64,000 nt of DNA, taken from the NCBI RefSeq assembly GCF_030283145.1, contig NZ_JASNWE010000004.1, positions 124,001 to 188,000 of the forward strand. The letters run 5' to 3'. The DNA comes from Actinomadura xylanilytica (GTDB lineage: Bacteria > Actinomycetota > Actinomycetes > Streptosporangiales > Streptosporangiaceae). Below are positions 35,143 to 42,875 of the stretch, piece by piece. Both the position numbers and the translations under genes were made by a program. How positions within the stretch are numbered: position 1 is the stretch's first letter; each line of letters begins with the position of its first letter. The notes under the pieces were generated by a model that saw only the letters and a program-made list of their open reading frames with translations, had not been told where the DNA came from and did not search any database.

Positions 35143-35429
35143 GGATTTCCCTTCCTCAACGGAACACGAGGACCACCGAACTCAATTACTCCCACACTGT
35201 GATCTACATCGAAATTCATCGTGAACGTACGACGGCCGCAAGCCACTGTCAATACCCGATTTTCGACCTCCTGGCCCAGGTGAGCACGCGGCAAACCGTC
35301 GGACGAGGTTCCCCGCCGCACCCTCGCATGTTAGATTCCAGTCGTGCCCACAGGACCTTAAGTCGCCGTGGCGACGTCATTCCCAGGTCGCGGTCCAGAG
35401 CTTTCGACATGCCAAGGAAAGGACCAGAG
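35143..35429. promoter_or_regulatory. Divergent promoter region inside the cluster
   Basis: These 287 bases separate the TauD-like operon (leftward) from the ATP-grasp gene (rightward). They are notably A/T-richer than the flanks around 35170-35270. A GGAAGGG-like ribosome site lies before the leftward ATG, and AAGGAAAGGA before the rightward GTG. I see no strong palindrome. Both half-operons are probably switched on here together. Confidence 0.5.
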
Positions 35430-36674
35430 GTGTCCGATGAGCCGCCGCGCGAGCTACCACTCCTGCTAGTTATCGGGCATGGCTCACATGCCTTTCGCGG
35501 GCATCTTCTGGAGTCGGTCTCGGCCGATTACCGGGTCCATCTGTTCTGCCGCGAGGAACCGTCCTGGGAGCTCCCCCACATCACCGGCTGGACCAGGTTC
35601 GAGAACATCTTCGACACCGCCGCGCTCGCGGTGCGGGCCGTGGAGATCGCCGCCGCCGAGCCGGTGCGCGGCGTGCTGAGCTGGTCCGACGACCTGGCGG
35701 TGCCGGCCGCGTACGTCGCCGAGATCCTCGACCTGCCCGGCGGGAAGCCGGAGATGGTGGTCAAGTGCAGCGACAAGCACCTGACCCGCAAGGAGCTGGA
35801 CGCCGCCGGGGTCCCGCAGCCCCGCTCGATCGCGGTGAGTACCACGGCCGAGGCGCTGCGGGCCGCGGAGACGGTCGGCTACCCGGTCGTGCTCAAGCCG
35901 CGCGGGCTCGCGGGCAGCATCGGGATCGTCCGGGTGGACGATCCCGCCGGGCTGTCCGCCCGGTTCCCCTGGACGCGGCGCGCCGCCGCGCCCGGCGCGC
36001 CCCGGTACGACGTCCCGGTGCTGGTCGAGGAGTACCTGGACGGGCCGGAGATCAGCATCGACGCCGTCATCCACCGGGGCCGGGTGCAGCCGATCTACCT
36101 GGCCCGCAAGGTGGTCGGCTACGAGCCGTTCTTCGCCGAGCTCGGGCACGTCGTCAACGCCGCCGACCCGCTGCTGGCCGACCAGCGCGTGATCCAGACC
36201 TTGCAGGCCGCGCACGCCGCGCTCGGCTTCAGCGACGGCGCCACCTTCACCGAGATGCGGCTGACCGCGCGCGGCCCCAAGGTCATCGAGCTGAACGGGC
36301 GGCTCGGCGGCGACCTGCTCACGCTGCTCGGCCGGTACGCGACGGGGGTCGACGCCGGGCTGGTCGCCGCCGCGGTGGCCTGCGGCCGGCGGCCGATCCT
36401 GGCGCCGGACCGGCGGCGGGTGGCCGGCATCCGCTTCTTCCACCCGGAGCGGGACGACACCACCATCGCCTCGATCGGGTTCGACCGCGACCGGCTCCCG
36501 CCGTCGGTGGTCCGGGCGGTCACGCTCGCCGACCCCGGCGAGACCGTGTCGCCGCCGTCCCGGGACATCCGCTTCGGGCGCATCGCCTACGCCATCGCGG
36601 TCACCGGGACGCCCGGGGAGTGCGAGGAGGCGCTGGACGCCGCCGAGGCCGCGCTGCGCGTCGAGACCAACTGA
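35430..36674 (+). CDS. ATP-grasp ligase (amino acid/peptide ligase-like)
   Basis: A 414-residue ATP-grasp enzyme. Segments in order: LLLVIGHGSHAFRGHLLE, SDKHLTRKELDAAGVPQP, GYPVVLKPRGLAGSIGIV (ATP-binding lysine and loop), VPVLVEEYLDGPEISIDAV, and ATFTEMRLTARGPKVIELNG (metal-binding Glu and Asn). It resembles L-amino-acid ligases and carboxylase-like ATP-grasp proteins that form amide bonds via acyl phosphates. The GTG at 35430 is chosen for the purine-rich site just upstream; ATG at 35409 is possible. It could join a free amino acid to the NRPS product, as BesA does in the beta-ethynylserine pathway. The substrate is inference. Confidence 0.8.
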   Translation: MSDEPPRELPLLLVIGHGSHAFRGHLLESVSADYRVHLFCREEPSWELPHITGWTRFENIFDTAALAVRAVEIAAAEPVRGVLSWSDDLAVPAAYVAEILDLPGGKPEMVVKCSDKHLTRKELDAAGVPQPRSIAVSTTAEALRAAETVGYPVVLKPRGLAGSIGIVRVDDPAGLSARFPWTRRAAAPGAPRYDVPVLVEEYLDGPEISIDAVIHRGRVQPIYLARKVVGYEPFFAELGHVVNAADPLLADQRVIQTLQAAHAALGFSDGATFTEMRLTARGPKVIELNGRLGGDLLTLLGRYATGVDAGLVAAAVACGRRPILAPDRRRVAGIRFFHPERDDTTIASIGFDRDRLPPSVVRAVTLADPGETVSPPSRDIRFGRIAYAIAVTGTPGECEEALDAAEAALRVETN

Positions 36675-36686
36675 TCGGAGCCTGCC

Positions 36687-37541
36687 GTGCGACCGTCCGC
36701 CGTCCCCACCTTCGGGCTCTACCTGCCGCAGGTCCACCGCCGGTTCGAGGAGCTGGCCGCGCTCGCCCGGGGCGCTGAGGACCACGGGTTCGACGCGGTC
36801 TGGTTCATGGACCATCTCGCCCTGCCCGGAGTGCCGGGCGGGGCGCTCGAGGGGTGGACGGTCGCCGCGGCGGTGGCCGCCCGCACGTCCACGATCCGGG
36901 TCGGGCACCTGGTGCTGTGCGAGGCGTTCCGGCATCCGCTGCTCCTGTCCCGGATGGCGGTCACCCTCGACCAGGTCAGCGGCGGGCGGCTGAACCTCGG
37001 CCTCGGCTGGGGCTCCTCGCCGTCCGAGCTGGACTCGCTCGACTTCGCCGCCGGGCCGCCCGCGACCCGCCGGGCCCGGCTCGCCGAGACCCTCGACATC
37101 CTGGACGCGGTGCAGACCGGGAAGCCGGTCGACCACCGGGGCCGCTTCTTCACGGTGCGCGACCCGATGGGCGGCCCGCCGGCCGTGCAGGGTCCCATCC
37201 CGCTCACCATCGGCGGTGTCGGCGCGGGGACGCTCGAGCTGGTGCGGGCCCGCGCCGACTGGTGGAACTGCTGGGCGCCCGACCGGCACCGGCTCGCCGA
37301 GCTCGTCCCGCAGACGGGGAACGCGCGCGTGTCGGCGAACTACTCGCTGGCGTTCTCGCATCGCGCCGACGTCCCGGAGTACGTCCTGACGGGCCCGCCG
37401 GACGAGCTGGCCCGGCGGCTCGTCGCCGACCGCGAGCTCGGCGTCGAGCACTTCGTCGTCCAGCTGGTCGATCCCGCCGGAGGCGTCCGCGACCTGCGCC
37501 GCTTCATGGACGAGGTCGCGCCCGCCGTCATCGGCGGCTGA
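36687..37541 (+). CDS. LLM-class oxidoreductase
   Basis: A 284-residue luciferase-like TIM-barrel protein: FGLYLPQVHRRFEELAALA, GFDAVWFMDHLALPG, TSTIRVGHLVLCEAFRHP, GGRLNLGLGWGSSPSELD and IPLTIGGVGAGTLELV. LLM enzymes use FMN or F420 and perform monooxygenation or hydride transfer. It starts 12 bases after the ATP-grasp stop and is co-transcribed with it. Which cofactor is used is not clear from sequence. It converges on the amidohydrolase gene. Confidence 0.83.
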   Translation: MRPSAVPTFGLYLPQVHRRFEELAALARGAEDHGFDAVWFMDHLALPGVPGGALEGWTVAAAVAARTSTIRVGHLVLCEAFRHPLLLSRMAVTLDQVSGGRLNLGLGWGSSPSELDSLDFAAGPPATRRARLAETLDILDAVQTGKPVDHRGRFFTVRDPMGGPPAVQGPIPLTIGGVGAGTLELVRARADWWNCWAPDRHRLAELVPQTGNARVSANYSLAFSHRADVPEYVLTGPPDELARRLVADRELGVEHFVVQLVDPAGGVRDLRRFMDEVAPAVIGG

Positions 37542-37613
37542 GCCCCGCCCCCTCCCCAGGCCCCGCTCCCGCCCGCGCCTCCGCTCCCGGCCACGCCTCC
37601 AGGGCATGGCGGG

Positions 37614-38870
37614 TCACGCTTTGCGGTTGTCGACCCACCGGGTCCGGCTGGATCCGGGGGTGACGCCCGCGAAGGCCGGGCACTTGGCGACCTCGGCGGG
37701 CAGGGTGGCGGGGTCGACGCCCGCGCTGACGGCGGCGCGCTCGGGGCCGATCCGGCTCGCGTCCCGGGCGAGCCGGGCGAGGTCGAACCCGAACAGCCGG
37801 GCCGCGGTCCCGCCGAGCATCAGCTCGACCTCGTCCTCCGGGACCCCGGCGTAGGCGAACCGGATGGCCGCGTCAGAGAACGGATAGCTCGACTCGGTGT
37901 GCGGGTAGTCGCTCCCCCACATGATCGTCTCGACCCCGAGGGAGTCCCGGACGGCGCTCTCGGAGGGGTGCATGAAGCTGGCGCCGGCGTAGCACTGCCG
38001 CGTCCAGTACTCGCTCGGCCGCAGCGACAGGTTCCGCGCGACCTGCGCGCCGTAGGCGAGCTCGCCGCCGCCGGCGGAGGCGTTCATCGAGTCGACGAAG
38101 CCGTCCATCGCGCGCAGCCGTCCGGGGATCCAGCCGAGGCCCTCCTCGGTGAAGACCACCTTGAGGTCGGGGTGCCGCTCCAGCACCCCGCCGAGGATGA
38201 GCTGCCGCAGCGTCCGCTGGTCCCACCAGCGCAGTTCGAGCATGAACAGGACGTGGTCCTCCGGCCGGTCACCCCAGCGGGGGGCCGCGCTGCCGCTGTG
38301 CACGTTGACCGGGACGCCCAGTTCCGTGCAGGCCCGCCAGAGCGGGTCGTAGTAGTCGTGGTAGTAGATCGGCGGCAGCCCGGACCCGGGCGGCGTCCCG
38401 GGCAGCAGCAGGCCGCCGCGCAGACCGGCGGCGACCGAGCGACGCACCTCGGCGACGGCCGCGTCGATGTCGTGCAGCATGACCTGGAAGACGCCCGCCC
38501 GGCGTCCCGGGGCGGCGGCGCAGAAGCCGGCCAGCCACCGGTTGTGCGCCCGCAGCCCGGCCCAGCGCCGGTCCAGGTCCGCGGCCGACACCGCCGCCGC
38601 CTGGCTGCCGAGGGACGAGGCGGAGAAGAACGGGGGGATGGTGTTGGGGAACAGCACCTCCGCGACGATCCCGTCGGCCTCCAGCTCGCGCAGCCTGCGG
38701 TCGGAATCCCAGTTGCGGGTGCCGTCCTCGCCCTTGAGGTCCTCGTAGGGCACCTCGTAGCCCGCGGCCCACGCGTCGAACTCGTCGCGGCGGGACCGGT
38801 CGAGGTGGTCGCGGTACTCCAGCAGGTCCGCCCCGCCGTGACAGTCCGCCGAAATCACCGTGTAGCGCAT
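37614..38870 (-). CDS. Amidohydrolase-2 family metal-dependent hydrolase
   Basis: A 418-residue TIM-barrel metallo-hydrolase of the ACMSD/amidohydrolase_2 type. The N-terminal metal motif is ISADCHGGADLLEYRD (variant of HxH), followed by VPVNVHSGSAAPRWG, LKVVFTEEGLGWIPGRL and the late aspartate motif ETIMWGSDYPHTES. These enzymes hydrolyse C-N bonds or decarboxylate. The ATG at 38870 is chosen with AGGG 8 bases upstream; GTG at 38879 is possible. It follows the 44-residue peptide gene across a strong hairpin and ends the long operon. Action on the peptide or on the NRPS product is inference. Confidence 0.8.
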   Translation of the reverse strand: MRYTVISADCHGGADLLEYRDHLDRSRRDEFDAWAAGYEVPYEDLKGEDGTRNWDSDRRLRELEADGIVAEVLFPNTIPPFFSASSLGSQAAAVSAADLDRRWAGLRAHNRWLAGFCAAAPGRRAGVFQVMLHDIDAAVAEVRRSVAAGLRGGLLLPGTPPGSGLPPIYYHDYYDPLWRACTELGVPVNVHSGSAAPRWGDRPEDHVLFMLELRWWDQRTLRQLILGGVLERHPDLKVVFTEEGLGWIPGRLRAMDGFVDSMNASAGGGELAYGAQVARNLSLRPSEYWTRQCYAGASFMHPSESAVRDSLGVETIMWGSDYPHTESSYPFSDAAIRFAYAGVPEDEVELMLGGTAARLFGFDLARLARDASRIGPERAAVSAGVDPATLPAEVAKCPAFAGVTPGSSRTRWVDNRKA

Positions 38871-38904
38871 GTTCTCCACCCTGAAGACGTCGGGGGTGCG
38901 GCGA

Positions 38905-38941
38905 AGGGGTGACGGCCGCGGCGGACCGGGCCGTCACCCCT
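38905..38941. terminator. Strong hairpin between peptide gene and amidohydrolase
   Basis: Perfect 13-bp arms AGGGGTGACGGCC and GGCCGTCACCCCT enclose an 11-base loop. It lies 36 bases downstream of the small peptide stop on the minus strand. It may be a partial terminator or mRNA-stabilising hairpin that raises peptide over amidohydrolase output, as found after RiPP precursor genes. Confidence 0.7.
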
Positions 38942-38976
38942 CCGTGCGGCCCGCCTGGCGGCGCCGCCCTCTTCGG

Positions 38977-39111
38977 TCAGATCCTCGCGTAGCCGTAGCT
39001 GAGCGAGGCGGCCTCGACCGGGTCCGTGGACTCCAGCCGCTCCTCGTCGCCGACCAGGTTCTCCTCGTCGTCGATCGACCACGACTGGTCGTTGATGGTG
39101 AGCTCGCGCAT
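38977..39111 (-). CDS. 44-residue precursor-like or scaffold peptide
   Basis: A 44-codon ORF starting MRELTINDQSWSIDDEE and ending LSYGYARI. It has one of the strongest ribosome sites in the window (AAAGGAGG, spacer of A's, ATG), starts 16 bases after the stop of the M29-like gene, and is followed by a 13-bp hairpin. The N-terminal two thirds is acidic and leader-like (DDEEN, GDEER). The C-terminal part is neutral to basic with two tyrosines and no cysteine. It looks like a RiPP precursor with a C-terminal core, but it lacks a recognised modifying enzyme such as a lanthionine, YcaO or radical-SAM enzyme. A structural or regulatory peptide is the alternative. Confidence 0.65.
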   Translation of the reverse strand: MRELTINDQSWSIDDEENLVGDEERLESTDPVEAASLSYGYARI

Positions 39112-39127
39112 TTTTTCGCCTCCTTTC

Positions 39128-40135
39128 TCACACCGGTTGGGCATGACTTTGCTGCACCACACCGTCGCCCTCGAACCGGTGCTCACATTCGGCGACAATG
39201 AAGTCCATGTGAGCGCCCGTGATGCCTTCTCCGAATCCCAGGTGTACCGGGCCGGCCCCCTCGTTCAGCTGAGAGTTGAACGTCCAGTCCACCCGCGGGA
39301 GCAGGCTCATGTTGGTTCCGATTCCCAGTTCCAGCGTGTGCAGCTCATAATCGGGATTGGTCACCTCGCTCAGGGCGTCGGTGAAATCCACTCCCCCGGC
39401 CTCGACGGAGGCGAGCACGCCCTCGCGCAGGCGCAGCGTCATGGGCCCGCGCGCGACCATCTCGGCGCGCAGCCGCCGGGCCCGGCGGACCCGCGCGGCG
39501 CCCGGCTCGCGGGCCCGCGCGTCCTGCGCGACCAGCAGCCCGGACGCGACGACCGTGCCGTTGAGGTCGAATGTCCCGCGCCAGTCGCGGGTGGACGGCG
39601 CGGTGAGGGAGAACTCGCAGTAGCTCGCGACGCTGATCCATTTGCCCACGTCGATGCGGGTGTTCATCCAGGCGTCGGCGCTGATGTCGTCGCCGAACGC
39701 GCACTCCAGGCCGGTGCCGTGACCGGTGAAGACGAGCGGTCCGGGCTGGCCGGCGATGTTCCTCGCCCAGTAGCGGTTCCACTCGCAGGCCCGCTCGTAG
39801 TCGGTGTGCCGGACCAGGTCGAAGGTGTACCGGGCGACGTCGAGCGCGGGGTCGAAACTGGCGATGGGGACCAGCAGCACCCCGAACCGCCGGAACATGC
39901 GCCGGATGTCGCGGCTCACCAGGCTGTTGCGCAGGAGCAGGACGACGCTCGCCCCGTCCGGCAGCTCCGCCACCTCGCCGAGAAGGGCCGTCGCCAGCCC
40001 GAGCCCGGCCGTGTGTGCTCCCAATTCGGCGTCGTCGGTGACGACGAAGATCTCACCCTCGGGAAATATCTGGCGAAGCCCGCCCCAGGGGTCCGGGGAA
40101 TTTCCGGGCGGATTCATTTCGCGCGGCACCGGCAT
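39128..40135 (-). CDS. M29 aminopeptidase-like metalloprotein
   Basis: A 335-residue protein whose C-terminal third resembles the metal site of M29 aminopeptidases (AmpT-like) and the related NicX-type dioxygenases: HTLELGIGTNMSL, then NEGAGPVHLGFGEGI and TGAHMDFIVAE (Glu, Glu, His and HxD ligands in order). The N-terminal half has VVLLLRNSLVSRDIRRMFRR and VFTGHGTGLECAF, a shorter version of the M29 N-domain. It is immediately upstream of the 44-residue peptide gene, so peptide binding or trimming is a reasonable guess. The ATG at 40135 has AGGA 8 bases upstream. Divergence from true peptidases leaves its chemistry open. Confidence 0.6.
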   Translation of the reverse strand: MPVPREMNPPGNSPDPWGGLRQIFPEGEIFVVTDDAELGAHTAGLGLATALLGEVAELPDGASVVLLLRNSLVSRDIRRMFRRFGVLLVPIASFDPALDVARYTFDLVRHTDYERACEWNRYWARNIAGQPGPLVFTGHGTGLECAFGDDISADAWMNTRIDVGKWISVASYCEFSLTAPSTRDWRGTFDLNGTVVASGLLVAQDARAREPGAARVRRARRLRAEMVARGPMTLRLREGVLASVEAGGVDFTDALSEVTNPDYELHTLELGIGTNMSLLPRVDWTFNSQLNEGAGPVHLGFGEGITGAHMDFIVAECEHRFEGDGVVQQSHAQPV

Positions 40136-40219
40136 GATCGGATCCTAACCATCGGCCCGGAATATCGACATTCTTCGAAGCGATGACCCAGGAGGGGGGA
40201 CACATTAAGCAGACGGCGG

Positions 40220-41104
40220 TCAATGCTGGGCCACCGTCCCCTCCAGCCGCACCTTCCGCTCCACCCGGGCGAACAGCCGCCGGCCCGCCCACAGGTACCC
40301 GGCCGAGGTGAGGACGAGCGCGCCGGCCTCGGCGCCCGGCGGCACGAACGGGGTCGTGCCGAGCGCGAGGTACCGGGCCAGGTCGATCGCCCAGGTGGTC
40401 GGGATGAGGTACGACACCGGCTGGAGCGCGCTGGAGATCACCGCGACCGGGAAGGTGACGCCGGACATGACCGTGACGACGTAGCCCAGGTTCTCGGTCA
40501 CGCCGAGGGCCTGCCGCCAGAGCAGGACGAGCGAGGCGCTGAGGAAGCCCATGCCGACCAGCCCGGGGAGCAGCGCCGCCAGCACCGCGAAGGACAGCAC
40601 GGCGGTCCACTGGTAGTGGACGCCGAACAGCAGCGCGATGGCGCCGACCATCGTCAGCGCGCTGAGCAGGCTCAGCGCCATCATGCCGCCCATGTAGCCG
40701 AGCACCAGGGCGCTGCGGCTCACCGGCATCGTCCACGCCTGCTCGAGCGTGCCGAGGTTGCGCTCCCCCGCCATCGCCTGCGCCGGGCCGGACAGGACGG
40801 TGCCGGTGAGGATCGCGCCCACCAGCCCGATCGCGAGCCAGCCGCCGAAGTCCGTCGTGCCGGTGAGCGCGCTCATCCCGAGCGCCCGCCCGTGGACCAG
40901 GAACGCCGCGCCGAGCAGCACGGCCGGCAGGACGAGCTGGTAGAGCGGCGTGAGCAGCAGCGAGTTCAGCAGGCTCAGCGGGTAGCGCCGCAGGACGCGC
41001 AACTCCTTGCGCGTCACCGCCAGCAGCGCGCGCAGCCCGGGGCCCATCCCGCCCGGGGCGTCGCCCGGCCCGCCGCCCGACGCGTCCCGCAGCCCGGGGG
41101 TCAT
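40220..41104 (-). CDS. ABC-2 type permease
   Basis: A 294-residue membrane protein of the ABC-2/DrrB type with six hydrophobic segments, e.g. LGYMGGMMALSLLSALTMVG and MGFLSASLVLLWRQALG. The soluble N-terminus carries VTRKELRVLRRYPLSLLNS, a usual cytoplasmic helix of this family. Its ATG overlaps the thioesterase stop by 4 bases. It lacks its own ATPase and probably pairs with the ATPase at 59051 and the second permease at 58215 to form a heteromeric exporter for the product. Confidence 0.85.
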   Translation of the reverse strand: MTPGLRDASGGGPGDAPGGMGPGLRALLAVTRKELRVLRRYPLSLLNSLLLTPLYQLVLPAVLLGAAFLVHGRALGMSALTGTTDFGGWLAIGLVGAILTGTVLSGPAQAMAGERNLGTLEQAWTMPVSRSALVLGYMGGMMALSLLSALTMVGAIALLFGVHYQWTAVLSFAVLAALLPGLVGMGFLSASLVLLWRQALGVTENLGYVVTVMSGVTFPVAVISSALQPVSYLIPTTWAIDLARYLALGTTPFVPPGAEAGALVLTSAGYLWAGRRLFARVERKVRLEGTVAQH

Positions 41105-41871
41105 GCCGCCGCCACGCTCTCCAGACGGGTGCGGATCACCTTCAGCACGACGTCCCGCGCGGATTCGAGGAAGAAGTGGGGCCCGCCGACCAGGCGGACC
41201 TCGGTGCCGCCGCTGGTGTAGTCGGCCCAGGCGGGGAGCACGTTCGGGGGGACGGCGCCGTCGTCCAGGCCGCCGAGGACGGTGAACGGGCAGGCCAGGG
41301 GCGGCTCGGACCGGTACCGGTGCCTCTCCACGAGCGCGAAGTCGGCCCGCAGCTTGGGCAGGAACACCTCGAGCAGGTCCGGCCGGTCGAGCAGGACCGA
41401 GGTCGCGTCGTACTTGCGGAGCTGCTCGACGAACCGGTCCCTCGGCAGGTCGTACCGCGGCGCGTCGGGGTCGGGACGGTTCGGGGGCCGGGACGCGGAC
41501 AGGAACATCCGGACCGGCTCCGGCATCCCCCGCCGCCGGGCCTCCCGGGCGAGCTCGAGCGCGATCCCGCCGCCCATGCTGTGACCGAACAGGGCGTAGG
41601 GCCGGCCGTCCAGGCGGGGCCCGAACTCGGCGAGCAGGGTGGAGACCAGCGCCGGCAGATCCTCGTACGCGTCCTCCTCGAAGCGGTCCTCGCGGCCGGG
41701 GAGCTGCACCGGCCACACCGCGACGCCGTCCGGTCCGAGCGCGCGGGCCCACGTGCGGTAGGCCAGCGCGCCGCCGCCCGCGAAGGGCAGGCACAGCAGC
41801 ACGACACGGGGATCGGCGGCCCCGCCGGCGAACCTGGTCCACAGCGGCGGCGGCGCGACCGGGTCAGCCAA
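41101..41871 (-). CDS. Type II thioesterase (serine)
   Basis: A 256-residue external thioesterase. The nucleophile elbow is canonical, YALFGHSMGGGIALEL with Ser98. Family marks are LCLPFAGGGALAYRTWARAL and QLPGREDRF at the N-terminus, and the acid and base in LGGLDDGAVPP and GGPHFFLE. Type II thioesterases remove misprimed or stalled acyl groups from carrier proteins. It overlaps both neighbours (LLM stop by 8 bases, permease start by 4). It contrasts with the two cysteine-nucleophile hydrolases of the same cluster, which suggests this one does the housekeeping. Confidence 0.9.
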   Translation of the reverse strand: MADPVAPPPLWTRFAGGAADPRVVLLCLPFAGGGALAYRTWARALGPDGVAVWPVQLPGREDRFEEDAYEDLPALVSTLLAEFGPRLDGRPYALFGHSMGGGIALELAREARRRGMPEPVRMFLSASRPPNRPDPDAPRYDLPRDRFVEQLRKYDATSVLLDRPDLLEVFLPKLRADFALVERHRYRSEPPLACPFTVLGGLDDGAVPPNVLPAWADYTSGGTEVRLVGGPHFFLESARDVVLKVIRTRLESVAAA

Positions 41872-42859
41872 CGCACACGGCCTTGGCGAACCGGGCGAAC
41901 GCCTCGGCGCCGTCGAGCTGGAGGGGGGCGGCGCCGACCGCGGCGGCGGGCAGCGGGACGCAGCCGATCGCCCGGTACTCCTCCAGCCGCGCGGCCACCT
42001 CGTCCGGGTCGCCGACGATCGCCAGGTCGTCGATCATCTCCCGGCCCAGCTCGCCGCCGGCGAGCCGGTCCGCGTGGCCGGACGCCTCCATCACGTGCCG
42101 GTAGGACGGCATCATCGCGTACTGCGTGAGCATGCCCTCCAGGTCGGCGTACAGGTTCGGGTGGTCGTCGGGCAGATAGACCGGGACCCCGGCGAGGATG
42201 GGGAACGCCGCCGGGTCGCGTCCGATCTCGGCGCACGTCTCCCGCACCACGGGCAGGACGTGCTCCTCGATGTAGCGGGGCGGGGTGAGCCAGAGCAGCA
42301 GCCCCTCCGCCTGCCGCACCGCGACCTGGATCATCTTGGGCCGCATCGCGCCCAGGTAGACCGGGACCCGCGGCCCGTACGCGCCGGCGTTGGAGGCGTG
42401 CGCGCCGTAGTGGGCGCCGGCGAAGTCGACCCGGCCCTCCTGGAGGTAGGTCCGCAGGATGGTGAGGTACTCGCGCATGCCCGCCACCGGCGGGACCGGC
42501 GGCAGGCCGAGCACGAACTCGTTGATGAACGGGTGGCCGGCGCCGAGGCCGAGCAGGAAGCGGTCGCCGGACAGGTCGGCCAGGCCGGTGGCGAGTTGCC
42601 CCATGGCCACCGGGTGCCGGCTCGGGATCGGCGCCACGGCGGTGCCGACGCGCAGGGACGTGGTCGCCGCGAGGCAGCCGGCGGCCATGACGCCCACGTC
42701 GTGGTCGTCGGGGTTCTGGCCCAGCCAGAGCTGGTCGACCCCGGCCTCCTCGGCGAGCCGGACCCGGTCGACGGTCGTCCTCAGGCCGTGCGAGCCCGGC
42801 CCGAGCAGCATCGGGCTCCAGGCCCGCTCCTGCCCGTCCACCACGAAGGAACTCGTCAT
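41864..42859 (-). CDS. LLM-class oxidoreductase
   Basis: A 331-residue luciferase-like protein. It has VRLAEEAGVDQLWLGQNPDD, TTSLRVGTAVAPIPSRHPVAM, SGDRFLLGLGAGHPF and GPRVPVYLGAMRPKMIQVA, in the order of F420- or FMN-dependent LLM enzymes. It starts 16 bases after the PKS stop, so it is co-transcribed and may oxidise a carrier-bound or released intermediate. LLM proteins in PKS/NRPS clusters can act as tethered hydroxylases, but the activity here is unproven. It overlaps the thioesterase gene. Confidence 0.85.
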   Translation of the reverse strand: MTSSFVVDGQERAWSPMLLGPGSHGLRTTVDRVRLAEEAGVDQLWLGQNPDDHDVGVMAAGCLAATTSLRVGTAVAPIPSRHPVAMGQLATGLADLSGDRFLLGLGAGHPFINEFVLGLPPVPPVAGMREYLTILRTYLQEGRVDFAGAHYGAHASNAGAYGPRVPVYLGAMRPKMIQVAVRQAEGLLLWLTPPRYIEEHVLPVVRETCAEIGRDPAAFPILAGVPVYLPDDHPNLYADLEGMLTQYAMMPSYRHVMEASGHADRLAGGELGREMIDDLAIVGDPDEVAARLEEYRAIGCVPLPAAAVGAAPLQLDGAEAFARFAKAVCVG

Positions 42860-42875
42860 TGTCGCGAACCTCTCT

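Noticed and set aside
38977..39111. Considered as a lanthipeptide, lasso or sactipeptide precursor
   Set aside because: It has no cysteine, and no LanM/LanB, lasso cyclase, YcaO or radical-SAM gene is nearby. Only an unclassified precursor-like peptide can be supported.
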